Assembly (NCBI GenBank): GCA_945888475.1
Contig: CAMDAB010000028.1
Span: 1 to 33,816, forward strand
Source: Saprospira grandis DSM 2844
Lineage (GTDB): Bacteria; Bacteroidota; Bacteroidia; Chitinophagales; Saprospiraceae
DNA: 33,816 bases
Direction: 5' to 3'
Numbering within the stretch: the first letter of the stretch is position 1; each line of letters begins with the position of its first letter. Positions 1-7,769 of this stretch are shown one piece after another. The translations under genes were made by a program, and so were the position numbers. Below the pieces are notes generated by a model, which did not search any database, was not told where the DNA came from, and worked only from the letters and a program-made list of their open reading frames with translations.

Positions 1-1
1 A

Positions 2-55
2 GTTGCTTTAAAACCCAATGCAGGTTGGGCTGCTTTTCAGGCTAATTTCAATTGA
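2..55 (+). CDS. 3' end of an upstream gene (partial), possibly an outer-membrane protein
   Basis: An open frame enters from the left edge and encodes about 17 residues before a TGA at 53-55. It ends in ...GWAAFQANFN. Alternating aromatic and small residues near the end would suit the last strand of a beta barrel, but the fragment is too short to identify. It points towards the perfect palindromic terminator at 93-122, which supports a gene ending here. Confidence is low because a short frame can be open by chance. Confidence 0.3.
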   Translation, partial: VALKPNAGWAAFQANFN

Positions 56-92
56 GATTCGATTACGTTTTAACAGAAAGCTGAATATACCA

Positions 93-122
93 AAAAAGGC
101 AGACCGCGCGGTCTGCCTTTTT
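93..122. terminator. Perfect palindromic bidirectional terminator
   Basis: A 30-nt perfect palindrome: the GGCAGACCGC/GCGGTCTGCC core is flanked by A5 on the left and T5 on the right. It gives a GC-rich stem followed by a T run on either strand. It lies 21 nt beyond the dnaN stop codon on minus and 38 nt past the partial plus-strand frame, so it probably ends both convergent transcripts. Confidence 0.85.
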
Positions 123-143
123 ACTTATCTGTCTGGATAGTTA

Positions 144-1265
144 CTAATAAACATTGACTACTACCGGCATTACCAACATCATCAGATCTTCACCCTCATT
201 CTGTTCTTCATTTCGGATGATTCCGGCTCTTTTTGGTGTGGAGAGCAACATCTTAATATTTTCTCCGCCTATAACCCCAAGAATATCGATAAGAAACTTT
301 GCATTGAAGGCAATAACCATTGATTCGCCATTGTAGTTACAGGGCATTTTCTCGATAGCTTTATTTGAAAAATCAAGGTCTTCCGCCTCAATGGTAAGGC
401 TCAGCTCGCTGATAGAGAGTTTTACCTGATTGGTTGTTTTATTGGCAAAATTAGCGATACGTTTCAGTGAATTCAGAAAATCCTGACGTACAATGGATAA
501 CACATTTGGGCTGTCTTTTGGAATGACCGCATTGTATTCGGGATAACGAGCATCAATTAAGCGACAAACCATCGTTTGATTTTCGTAGTAGAAAAAGGCA
601 TTTGTATTGCTGAAAGCAAGCTTAACGGTCCCTGTAACATTGGCCAAAGCATTTTTCAACAAATTCAGGGGCTTTTTTGGCAAAATCAGATTGGCATGTG
701 CGCTCACATTCAACTGATTAAAATTATATTTTACGAATTTATGCGCATCTGTCGATACAAAGGTAACACCATTTTCATCGAGTTGCATGAGCACTCCTGT
801 CATAGCAGGTCTCAAATCGTCGGTACTGGTAGCAAACAGCGTTTTGTTAATACCTTCGAGCAATAATACAGCCGGCATTTCAACATTGTCAGTAACATTA
901 GGCTGTGGAATTTTTGGAAAATCATTGCCATCTTCGGCCGAAAGTTGATATTCTCCGAATGCCGATGTAAGGGTAACGGTCATGCTTTCTGAATCGGCAT
1001 GGAAAGTAACTGGCTGCGTAGGCAACTGCTTTAGTGTATCCAAAAGAATTTTTGCAGGTACCGCTATGATTCCGCCCTGTTCAGCATTAACTGCAAGTTC
1101 AGCAGTGATAAAGGTTTCAAGGTCGGTAGCAACAATAGTTAGTTTATCATCCTCTATGATAAAAAGAAAATCTTCAAGAATAGGCAATACAGGATTGGAG
1201 CCGATAGCACCGTTGATGATATTGAGCTGATCTTTCAGTTCGGCCGAGGAGATTGAAAAACGCAT
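144..1265 (-). CDS. dnaN: DNA polymerase III subunit beta (sliding clamp)
   Basis: Encodes the ring-shaped clamp that tethers the replicative polymerase to DNA. The product is 373 aa, normal for the family, and runs through three clamp domains from an N-terminal MRFSISSAELKDQL to a C-terminal LVMPVVVNVY. Recognisable segments include VLPILEDFLF (residues 25-34), ATDLE (46-50), TDDLRPAMTGVL near residue 150, and a late MPVVV, which matches the usual M-P-M/V-R-L-like clamp ending. It is transcribed away from its neighbours by its own promoter (1305-1335) and ends at the palindrome at 93-122. dnaA and recF are not adjacent in this window, which is common in Bacteroidota. The ATG start is the first one after the promoter. 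Confidence 0.97.
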   Translation of the reverse strand: MRFSISSAELKDQLNIINGAIGSNPVLPILEDFLFIIEDDKLTIVATDLETFITAELAVNAEQGGIIAVPAKILLDTLKQLPTQPVTFHADSESMTVTLTSAFGEYQLSAEDGNDFPKIPQPNVTDNVEMPAVLLLEGINKTLFATSTDDLRPAMTGVLMQLDENGVTFVSTDAHKFVKYNFNQLNVSAHANLILPKKPLNLLKNALANVTGTVKLAFSNTNAFFYYENQTMVCRLIDARYPEYNAVIPKDSPNVLSIVRQDFLNSLKRIANFANKTTNQVKLSISELSLTIEAEDLDFSNKAIEKMPCNYNGESMVIAFNAKFLIDILGVIGGENIKMLLSTPKRAGIIRNEEQNEGEDLMMLVMPVVVNVY

Positions 1266-1304
1266 AAGTTTGATTTTTTAAAATAGTGTTGCTAATGTTC
1301 GAAG

Positions 1305-1335
1305 CAAAGATATTATTTTTTATGGAAAGTTCAAA
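1305..1335 (-). promoter_or_regulatory. dnaN promoter, Bacteroidota sigma-A type
   Basis: On minus, TTTG (1332-1335) is followed by exactly 19 nt and then TATCTTTG (1305-1312). This matches the known Bacteroidota housekeeping consensus TTTG-N19-TAnnTTTG. It lies 40 nt upstream of the dnaN ATG. It is the only promoter in the window where both boxes and the spacing fit. Confidence 0.75.
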
Positions 1336-1629
1336 CATAGGTCGAACCTAAGGAATTTTAAAAATCCAAAAACATCTATTTTCTTAAATGTAGTGATAAA
1401 TAAAAAACAGTACGTAAAGATAACTTATATTAGTTTTGATAAAAATACAGAGATTGGTTTAATCTCGAAAAAAAAACAAAGACCCCTTAAATTTTGAAGC
1501 TATAAAAAACGTAGTTTTATAATCGTCTATAATAAAAACCTACTTTTAACTAAATTAGTACATAGCACCTCGTGCCTCTGAACTGACTACTAGAACAAAG
1601 ATCACTAAAACTACAACACAACGACTAAC
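1336..1629. other. AT-rich gene-free stretch between the dnaN promoter and crcB
   Basis: With the promoter and 5' leader, this makes a 364-bp gap between dnaN and crcB. It is very AT-rich and stops occur in all frames. I saw no tRNA, convincing terminator hairpin or repeat here. The right end is presumably the 3' untranslated part of the pfkA-crcB message. Confidence 0.5.
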
Positions 1630-1998
1630 CTACCTACTTCCCCCCCAATAAAATCCCAATCCCAATAGTACCACGCTCAAAACCACACTGGATAAAACAT
1701 AAATTGCTGCAAGGGCCCATTGTTGAGCTTTAATTAACTGTAAGGTTTCGGCCGAGAAGGTGGAAAAGGTAGAAAATCCACCGCAGAAACCCGTGGCCAA
1801 AAACCATTTTAGCTGATTGCTGCTTCCGGCATCCATTTTCGATATCCAACCCAAAACAAGGCCCAGGATAAATGCCGCAGCGATATTGGCGCAGAAAGTA
1901 GCCCAGGGAAATCCTTCGCGATAAGGAAAAAGCAGCCCAAGTCCATAACGCGCAATGCTTCCCAATCCACCGCCAATAAATACAGATATCAAGTTCAT
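1630..1998 (-). CDS. crcB: Fluoride-specific ion channel CrcB/FluC
   Basis: A small (122 aa) four-helix membrane protein. The family forms dual-topology dimers that export fluoride across the inner membrane. Diagnostic segments are GGGLGSIARYGLG near the N-terminus, an Asn in ATFCANIAAAF (about residues 34-44), and the signature TGFCGGFSTFSTFS (about 69-82), whose Phe and Ser/Thr side chains line the pores in Fluc proteins. The start codon lies 9 nt after the pfkA stop, so it is probably co-transcribed with pfkA. Enolase and other glycolytic enzymes are classic fluoride targets, which makes the pairing with a glycolytic gene suggestive, though not proof of a functional link. No fluoride riboswitch was recognised. 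Confidence 0.93.
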   Translation of the reverse strand: MNLISVFIGGGLGSIARYGLGLLFPYREGFPWATFCANIAAAFILGLVLGWISKMDAGSSNQLKWFLATGFCGGFSTFSTFSAETLQLIKAQQWALAAIYVLSSVVLSVVLLGLGFYWGGSR

Positions 1999-2007
1999 TA
2001 GAATAAA

Positions 2008-2985
2008 TTATATAGTGAGCATTTCCATCATTTGCAGCAGATAAGGACTGAGCTGCTGATGGTGTTTGATCGCTTTTTCGAAAGGCAATTCGCTGATTTT
2101 ATGTCCATTTTGTCCGAGCATAATGGCAGATTTTCCCGCAATTAAGGCATCAACCGCAGCGATGCCCAAGCGGCTTGCCAAAACCCGATCGAAAGCGCTT
2201 GGGCTGCCCCCACGCTGTATATGTCCCAACACTACAATTCTGATGTCTTCGTAGGGTGATTTTCCCTTGATTGCATCGGCAATTTTATAGGCATGGCCGG
2301 CATCATCGCCCTCGGCCACTACCACAATACAGGAACTATTTCGGGAATTGTGACTTTTTAACAATTGTTGGGTCAATTCCTCCAGATCGGTTTTGATTTC
2401 GGGAACCAGAATGGCCTCTGCTCCGCCGGCAATACCGCTGCGCAAAGCTATAAATCCGGCATCACGCCCCATCACTTCAACAAAGAAAAGCCTGTTGTGG
2501 GCATCGGCTGTATCTCTGATTCTGTCAATTGCCTCCATTGCTGTGTTGAGGGCCGTATCGTAACCAATGGCATAATCGGTTCCATAAAGATCGTTATCGA
2601 TGGTGCAGGGCACGCCAACAATTGAGATATCGGCATATTCAGACATAAAAACCGATGCACCTTTGAAGGTACCATCACCACCGCAGACAACTATGGCATC
2701 TACATCATGTTTTTTGAGATTTTTATAAGCTTTTTTTCTCCCTTCGGCTTGCATAAAGTCTTTACTGCGTGCCGATCCGAGTATAGTGCCGCCTTTCGAG
2801 ACAATTCCACCAACAGCCCTAGCATCGAGATGCACAAATTCCCCTTCAATTAAACCCTGATAACCCTGCTTTATGCCAATACAGGAAAGTCCGTAAAAAT
2901 TTGCAGCCCTCACTACTGACCTAATGCAGGCATTCATGCCCGGCGAATCGCCACCCGATGTCAATACTGCTATTTTTTTGATCAT
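2008..2985 (-). CDS. pfkA: ATP-dependent 6-phosphofructokinase
   Basis: Phosphorylates fructose 6-phosphate to fructose 1,6-bisphosphate, the committed step of glycolysis, in the cytoplasm. At 325 aa it is close to the E. coli PfkA length. The N-terminal TSGGDSPGMNA and the GGDGT motif (about 102-106) form the ATP site. The Gly in GGDG points to ATP rather than pyrophosphate as donor. TIDND (128-132) carries the catalytic Asp, and MGRDAGFIA (about 172-180) and HIQRGGSPSAFDR bind sugar phosphate. One oddity is Cys127 where E. coli has Gly (PGTIDND). That position is Lys in PPi-dependent enzymes, so Cys does not point to a PPi enzyme. crcB follows after 9 nt. Confidence 0.96.
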   Translation of the reverse strand: MIKKIAVLTSGGDSPGMNACIRSVVRAANFYGLSCIGIKQGYQGLIEGEFVHLDARAVGGIVSKGGTILGSARSKDFMQAEGRKKAYKNLKKHDVDAIVVCGGDGTFKGASVFMSEYADISIVGVPCTIDNDLYGTDYAIGYDTALNTAMEAIDRIRDTADAHNRLFFVEVMGRDAGFIALRSGIAGGAEAILVPEIKTDLEELTQQLLKSHNSRNSSCIVVVAEGDDAGHAYKIADAIKGKSPYEDIRIVVLGHIQRGGSPSAFDRVLASRLGIAAVDALIAGKSAIMLGQNGHKISELPFEKAIKHHQQLSPYLLQMMEMLTI

Positions 2986-3029
2986 ACTGAACTATTTAGT
3001 AATGAAATCAGTAAAAACACTGAACCCTA

Positions 3030-3037
3030 CAAAAATA
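3030..3037 (-). promoter_or_regulatory. Putative -7 box for pfkA-crcB
   Basis: TATTTTTG on minus matches TAnnTTTG and lies 45 nt upstream of the pfkA ATG, in the gap after the hemolysin III gene. No TTTG is found at 19 nt. A second partial match (TGTCTTTG) lies 15 nt further upstream. Confidence 0.4.
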
Positions 3038-3055
3038 TTCAAATGCAAAGACATA

Positions 3056-3703
3056 TTAAATGACATACCACACTATCATGAGATAATGCAACAATGCTCC
3101 TGCTATGACAAAGAGGTGCCAGATAAAATGTGAATAGAGGATGCGATTTGTCATTACAAAGAAGAAGATGCCAACCGTATAGCTGAGTCCGCCCGACAAA
3201 AGCAGCCAGAATCCAGCCCCGGGCAGATTATTGTACAAATAGCCAATTTTCAAAAGTGCGAGCCAGCCCATAACGGCATACATGACCAGCGCTAAAGTTT
3301 CAAAACGTTCGATATGCCTCATTTTCAGAAAAATACCGATAAGCGCCAGGCACCACATAATACCAAAAAAGGTCCATCCAAAAGCGCCTCCAATTGTAAT
3401 GAGCAGCACCGGAGTGTAAGTACCCGCAATGAGCAAATAAATGCAGCTGTGATCGATTTTTCTCAGATACTCTTTCAGCGGTTCTTTCTCAATGCCGTGA
3501 TAAAGCGCCGAGGAAAGAAAAACGGCAAAAAGGCCGACTCCGTAAAATAATACGCTCAGGAGTGCAAAATTTTTTGAGCTGAAGACCGCAAAAACAATCA
3601 GTACTACAAAACCGCCCAAAGCCGCCAGGGCACTAAGACCATGCGACCAGCTGTTGAGCATTTCTTCAATTCGGTAATGTCTGTATTGGGCTTGTGAACG
3701 CAT
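3056..3703 (-). CDS. Hemolysin III / PAQR-family membrane protein (TrhA-like)
   Basis: A 215-aa seven-helix membrane protein of the hemolysin III (YqfA/TrhA, PAQR) family. The conserved metal-site residues are visible: a His in NSWSHGLSA (about residues 17-25), S-S-A-L-Y-H-G (about 64-70) followed by KIDHSCIYLLIAGTYTP (about 82-98), and the late His pair region SHFIWHLFVIAGALLHY. Family members in bacteria have been linked to membrane energetics and lipid homeostasis. The hemolysin name is historical and does not imply toxicity. The gene starts 24 nt after the ADP-ribosylglycohydrolase stop, so co-transcription is likely. Confidence 0.9.
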   Translation of the reverse strand: MRSQAQYRHYRIEEMLNSWSHGLSALAALGGFVVLIVFAVFSSKNFALLSVLFYGVGLFAVFLSSALYHGIEKEPLKEYLRKIDHSCIYLLIAGTYTPVLLITIGGAFGWTFFGIMWCLALIGIFLKMRHIERFETLALVMYAVMGWLALLKIGYLYNNLPGAGFWLLLSGGLSYTVGIFFFVMTNRILYSHFIWHLFVIAGALLHYLMIVWYVI

Positions 3704-3727
3704 TATAAATAAGGGGATTAGATAGCT

Positions 3728-4687
3728 TTAACTACAGTATTTATTGTTTAATTTTTCTGCTAATGCTAAGATATCATTTAATCTTGCCAGCGAATTGAAC
3801 CAATGTTCAGGTATTCCTTTTCTGCCATAGTAAATACCTGCCAGCCCTCCGGCAATTGCTGCTGAGGTGTCGGTATCGTGACCGATATTAATGATTGAAA
3901 GTATGGTATTTTCATAGGAAGATTCATTTAGAAAAAACCAAAAACTTGACTCCAATACTTCGATAACGAAGCCCCCGGATCTTAAATCATCAATTTTTAC
4001 TGTTTTGATATCCTGCTGTATGAGTTTATTAAAGTAAATGCTCTCCGTTTCGGGAAAATCGATTTGTGCCCAAAATTGCAATATTTCTTTACGGGTTTCG
4101 GCATAAGCCAAATCTTTATCCATTTCAGAAAGCAATTTTTCGGCAAATTTCAGATAAATCATGCAGCTCATTGCGGCGATGATATGCCGATGCGTAAGGG
4201 CAGACAGCTCCCAAACGATATCAAACTGCTTTTCGATTGGTAAACCCTTGATATAGAACAAAAGGGGTATAATTCTCATCAGAGAACCATTTCCATTTTC
4301 ATTGATTTCGCTATGTCTTTTCAGATTTTTTAACGCTTCCGAATTATTGTCTTCAATGATATGTTTCAACCTTGAAATGGCGGCGGATGTTGTAATGCCA
4401 CAATCAAATACCCGACCATTGGCAGTCCAGTAAGCCTCCTCTTTCCAAAGGATAAAACGTTCAGAAATATCCTTCAAATCATAACCGTTGATAAGCGATT
4501 CTGCCAGACAAAAAGTCAGAGAACTGTCGTCAGACCAGGTTCCCATGGGGAGATTGTAGGTACCGTAGCCAACCATTCCAGTAGCAGGATTCGACAACAT
4601 TTCATCTCTTTTTCTAAACTCAAAAGGTACGCCCACAGCATCTCCGACCGAAACACCCAACAATGCATCTGTGACTTTATTGATCAT
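3728..4687 (-). CDS. ADP-ribosylglycohydrolase family protein (DraG/ARH fold)
   Basis: A 319-aa member of the ADP-ribosyl-glycohydrolase family, which removes ADP-ribose from proteins or small molecules using two Mg ions. Key motifs are DALLGVSVGDAVGVPFEF (residues 7-24), GTWSDDSSLT (49-58, first metal-binding Asp pair), NGNGSLMRIIPL near residue 141, and GHDTDTSAAIAGG (269-281, second metal-binding Asp pair). All expected metal ligands are present, so it should be active. The substrate cannot be told from sequence. No ADP-ribosyltransferase partner or nitrogenase gene is nearby, so a DraG-type role in nitrogenase control is not supported. It lies 18 nt after the T9SS cargo gene and 24 nt before the hemolysin III gene. 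Confidence 0.92.
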   Translation of the reverse strand: MINKVTDALLGVSVGDAVGVPFEFRKRDEMLSNPATGMVGYGTYNLPMGTWSDDSSLTFCLAESLINGYDLKDISERFILWKEEAYWTANGRVFDCGITTSAAISRLKHIIEDNNSEALKNLKRHSEINENGNGSLMRIIPLLFYIKGLPIEKQFDIVWELSALTHRHIIAAMSCMIYLKFAEKLLSEMDKDLAYAETRKEILQFWAQIDFPETESIYFNKLIQQDIKTVKIDDLRSGGFVIEVLESSFWFFLNESSYENTILSIINIGHDTDTSAAIAGGLAGIYYGRKGIPEHWFNSLARLNDILALAEKLNNKYCS

Positions 4688-4705
4688 TATATTATTGAGT
4701 TTGAT

Positions 4706-6493
4706 TTATCTCGAAATGACAATCTTTTTTGTTGTGACATTTAAGTCTTTATGCAACTGAAGGAAATATACGCCCGGCAGAAATGATTCAGTAGAAATTT
4801 GATGCTGAGCGCCGGTTGATAAAAAATTTATATTTTCAGTAGCTACAAGTTGCCCTAAAGCATTGCTGATAGTCAGATAACTGTTTTCTGAATTCAATTC
4901 GCCTTTTAGTTTAATATTGATAAAAGCGTTCGCAGGATTGGGGAAAACATCAAAATCAAAATCGATATTTTCTGTAGGATTTACTGCTATTACGCCTTCT
5001 TCGAAACTAAATTTAGTGCCCGATTCAAAGGTAAATTCATTTTCGCGAAGGATGCGCAGATTGCCAATTTTCAATTCGTAATAACCTTGTCCCGATCCGC
5101 AGCAGAGCCCATCACCATAGCTGTCAGTTATTTTAAAGGCATAGCAGTGACCATTCACAGCTGTGAAATTTTGATTAATAATGGAATTGGTAATCACATA
5201 ATTGCTGTCGGATAAAATCGTCAGCGCATCTGTTTCATCTATCAGTGACCAACTGATGTCTTCAGGATAGTTGTCGAAGCGTACTGTTAATACACCATTT
5301 GTACTGTCGGAAACCATTAGCTGCGCCTGATCGAGCTGACTTATAATTTCACTGGTATCAGGATTTGCTGCGCTGTTTACCAGATTGATTTTCATACTGA
5401 CCGTATTTCCAAAACTACTGAGTCCGCCGATGACAGGCAATTGAATTTTTTGCATTTTACCAATTGTCAGCGGGCTTGATAAATATGCGTTCAGACTTTG
5501 TACAGTTCCTGAATTTACACTATAGTCGACGCTAATAGAATCAATGGCATTATTGCCAAGATTTACAATGCTGATTTCAGCAGCCGATTCAGTACCGCAA
5601 AGCAAATTGAAATCTGCATCCCAATCGGCCGAAAGTAGACCTGCCGAATTGCTGAAATCGGAAACAAAAGTCATTTGTGCATAGGCCGCATTTAGCACAT
5701 TGGCACTATCGTTTTCTGTAATCCAAACAGCCACCTTTGGCGAGGTCAGGTCAAAATCTGTTCCGTTAAAATCTGCAGGGATACTGTAATAAAAGGTATC
5801 TGCTTTGAAACTACCTGTGTTTGTATTTGTAATATAAGTAGCGCCGTTGATATAATCGAAAAGAATATTTCTGTGCATATATCTGCCATCGCTGCCAATC
5901 GCCGAAGGATTGAAAACACGAGCGCCTTCCTGCCTAGCCAAAACAGAGTCGAGCAGAAGCGCTGCAAAAAGACGATTTTGACTGTTGATGCTGTTGCCTG
6001 TATAGTAGCTCTCTACCACCACTTTGAGCATTCTTGTGCTAATGTTGAATTCGGAACGTGCTGCGATGTTTACCGGACTCAGTTCAGACAACATCGTATC
6101 TGTAACAGTTGACCAATTGGAAGATTCGATGGACAGTTTACCAGTATTTTGTGCAAAATTGGGTAGTTGGCGACGGTTAATCATAGCCGCAGGAAAAACT
6201 GTCAAACCTGAAAAACTCAACAAGGTATCGGCATAGGGACTTCTGAAATCGGGTCTGTTGCCTCCAGGTTCGGCAAATATTCCGGCATGTATGTTTATCC
6301 AGATAACGCTGTCGGGGTGGGCATTTTGAACAGTGGCAGCAGCGGCGTCAGCACCAGCACAATAAAAGCAGTTAACCCCTGTAAAGCTTTCCAGTAAAAC
6401 ATTTTTATTGGAAACACTGGTACTTACAAAATTCTGAGCTGACAGGGTCAAGGCCAGATTAAAGCAAAAAATCAATATTATTAACTTATTCAT
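4706..6493 (-). CDS. T9SS-exported Omp28-like protein with thioredoxin-fold domain
   Basis: The ATG at 6493 gives a clean signal peptide (MNKLIILIFCFNLALTLSAQ) and 595 residues. A longer frame from 6535 would start upstream of the likely transcription start, since a -7 box sits at 6518-6525. The N-terminal part resembles Omp28-type outer-membrane proteins with a thioredoxin-like fold: LLESFTGVNCFYCAGADA contains a CxxC pair, followed by VIWINIHAG. The middle is a beta-sandwich-like region. The C-terminus (FDVFPNPANAFINI ... GVYFLQLHKD ... KKIVISR) is a type A T9SS sorting domain, so the protein is predicted to cross the outer membrane and be anchored or released at the surface. Substrate is unknown. 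Confidence 0.88.
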   Translation of the reverse strand: MNKLIILIFCFNLALTLSAQNFVSTSVSNKNVLLESFTGVNCFYCAGADAAAATVQNAHPDSVIWINIHAGIFAEPGGNRPDFRSPYADTLLSFSGLTVFPAAMINRRQLPNFAQNTGKLSIESSNWSTVTDTMLSELSPVNIAARSEFNISTRMLKVVVESYYTGNSINSQNRLFAALLLDSVLARQEGARVFNPSAIGSDGRYMHRNILFDYINGATYITNTNTGSFKADTFYYSIPADFNGTDFDLTSPKVAVWITENDSANVLNAAYAQMTFVSDFSNSAGLLSADWDADFNLLCGTESAAEISIVNLGNNAIDSISVDYSVNSGTVQSLNAYLSSPLTIGKMQKIQLPVIGGLSSFGNTVSMKINLVNSAANPDTSEIISQLDQAQLMVSDSTNGVLTVRFDNYPEDISWSLIDETDALTILSDSNYVITNSIINQNFTAVNGHCYAFKITDSYGDGLCCGSGQGYYELKIGNLRILRENEFTFESGTKFSFEEGVIAVNPTENIDFDFDVFPNPANAFINIKLKGELNSENSYLTISNALGQLVATENINFLSTGAQHQISTESFLPGVYFLQLHKDLNVTTKKIVISR

Positions 6494-6517
6494 ATTTTGG
6501 TAAAGTCTTATATTCGG

Positions 6518-6525
6518 CAAAAGTA
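6518..6525 (-). promoter_or_regulatory. Putative -7 box for the Omp28-like gene
   Basis: TACTTTTG on minus matches TAnnTTTG and lies 24 nt upstream of the chosen ATG at 6493. No clear -33 TTTG is seen. It argues against translation from the upstream codon at 6535. Confidence 0.45.
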
Positions 6526-6712
6526 TGGAATACAATGCTATAAAACGAGATTTTTTTAAGAAAGGCTTAAATTATTGGATTTTGATAACTTTTTGCGCTG
6601 ATAATCGTAAAGTAATAAAAACTTTTTTTGTTAGAAACTTTTAATATTCGAACAAAATACATATTTTTACCTTTCCTAATGTTTATTACTCATAGTCTCA
6701 ATTGAATATTGC

Positions 6713-7372
6713 ATGCTTAAAAATCTACTTTTCCTTACTTTTTTACTTTCCGTCAACATAGCATTCGGGCAACAGCTCTCTGTGTCGACTTCCTTTGCAA
6801 CACAGCAGGGAAGGGCATCAGAAGAGATAAGCCCCTCTGTTTTGCTGAAAAATAACAGCGGCTCAACCATGGAATTGCGTTGGGAGCGTGTCAAAAACAA
6901 TATGCCTTCAGGTTGGGATGCGCTTGTTTGCGAGCGTAACTGTTATTCGGCGCTATTGGAAAGTAGAACCTTCTCGCTTGCTCCAGGTGAGTCGATTTCT
7001 GATTTTAGAGTGACTTTTCGTCCCAACGGACAGGAAGGTATCGCCAATACTGAAATCAAAGTTTATGAAATTAAAAATCCGTCAAACGCTGTAACGGTAT
7101 CCTTTACCGCTTCAGCTGTGTCGGGCTCTTCTGGAAATGGTCCTTCTGTTTACCCTAATCCTGCGGTAGATTTCATACAGATCCAGGACGCTGCCGATGT
7201 TAGATACATAGAAGTATATAATGCGCTTGGTAAAAAAATAATTGATTTTAATGCCAGCAGTTCCGGCCGTTACGATATCAGCGATATTGCAAGAGGCATG
7301 TACATGGTGCGTATGCTCGACAGAAACAGAAATATCATCCGCACTCAACGAATCAGTAAGTATAATCCTTAA
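6713..7372 (+). CDS. Small T9SS type A sorting domain protein
   Basis: A 219-aa secreted protein. A signal peptide (MLKNLLFLTFLLSVNIAFGQ) is followed by a beta-rich domain of about 115 residues. This resembles an Ig-like fold that describes 'seasonal' averages of hydrophobic strands (SLAPGESISDFRVTFRPNG). The C-terminus SVYPNPAVDFIQIQ ... YIEVYNALGKKI ... GMYMVRMLDRN is a type A sorting domain of about 75 residues, recognised by the type IX system. The pair CERNCYS in the middle domain could form a disulfide. It is divergent from the larger T9SS gene and lies 14 nt before the next gene. An imperfect -7 box (TACCTTTC) lies upstream around 6668. Function unknown. Confidence 0.85.
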   Translation: MLKNLLFLTFLLSVNIAFGQQLSVSTSFATQQGRASEEISPSVLLKNNSGSTMELRWERVKNNMPSGWDALVCERNCYSALLESRTFSLAPGESISDFRVTFRPNGQEGIANTEIKVYEIKNPSNAVTVSFTASAVSGSSGNGPSVYPNPAVDFIQIQDAADVRYIEVYNALGKKIIDFNASSSGRYDISDIARGMYMVRMLDRNRNIIRTQRISKYNP

Positions 7373-7386
7373 ACGGCAACAAACAT

Positions 7387-7701
7387 ATGGATTTTGAATC
7401 TGGTGAACAACAAACAGCTAAGTGGCTTATTAATTTATTTTTAGACGGAAACCGCTTGAACGGCAAACTTGTCATCACGAACAAAAATGTTTATTACGAT
7501 ATTGATGCAGCCATCACCTCTACAGGAATCGGCTCTGCTGACGGACTGATAAAAATATCAAGAGATGATATTTCAAAAGTTGAAGCCTTTACGGCTCATT
7601 GGATTTTCAGAAGGTTCAAAATAACACTCAAAGACGGAAAAGAATATGTATTTGACCGTGGGGTAATGCCAGTTGGGTCTATTGTAAATCAACTCAGATA
7701 G
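7387..7701 (+). CDS. Small PH/GRAM-like domain protein
   Basis: A 104-aa cytosolic protein without signal peptide or membrane segment. The order of elements is that of bacterial PH or GRAM-like domains: GKLVITNKNVYYD (residues 25-37) is the typical 'G-x-L-x-l-T-n-k-n-l-y-y' strand pair, then KISRDDISKVEAF (about 58-70), then FRRFKITLKDGKEYVFD (about 75-91). Such small domains bind lipids or partner proteins in other systems; the ligand here is unknown. It begins 14 nt after the T9SS gene, so the two may share a transcript, and it ends 10 nt before a strong terminator. Confidence 0.6.
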   Translation: MDFESGEQQTAKWLINLFLDGNRLNGKLVITNKNVYYDIDAAITSTGIGSADGLIKISRDDISKVEAFTAHWIFRRFKITLKDGKEYVFDRGVMPVGSIVNQLR

Positions 7702-7711
7702 TAACAATAAA

Positions 7712-7753
7712 CAACAAAAAAGCCCGAATTGAAAAATTCGGGCTTTTTTGTTG
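7712..7753. terminator. Strong bidirectional terminator
   Basis: A perfect 19-bp stem (arms 7712-7730 and 7735-7753) with a GAAA tetraloop. The GCCCGAATT core is flanked by A6 and T6, so it terminates on both strands. It separates the PH-like gene (plus) from the convergent coiled-coil gene (minus). Confidence 0.92.
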
Positions 7754-7769
7754 TATGATGTTAATTTCA

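Noticed and set aside
2008-2985. Pyrophosphate-dependent phosphofructokinase
   Set aside because: The nucleotide motif is GGDGT with Gly, not Asp, and the position before TIDND is Cys rather than Lys, so ATP is the likely donor.
6494-6535. Upstream start for the Omp28-like protein at 6535
   Set aside because: It would put 14 residues before the signal peptide and lies upstream of the -7 box at 6518-6525, so it would not be in the transcript.
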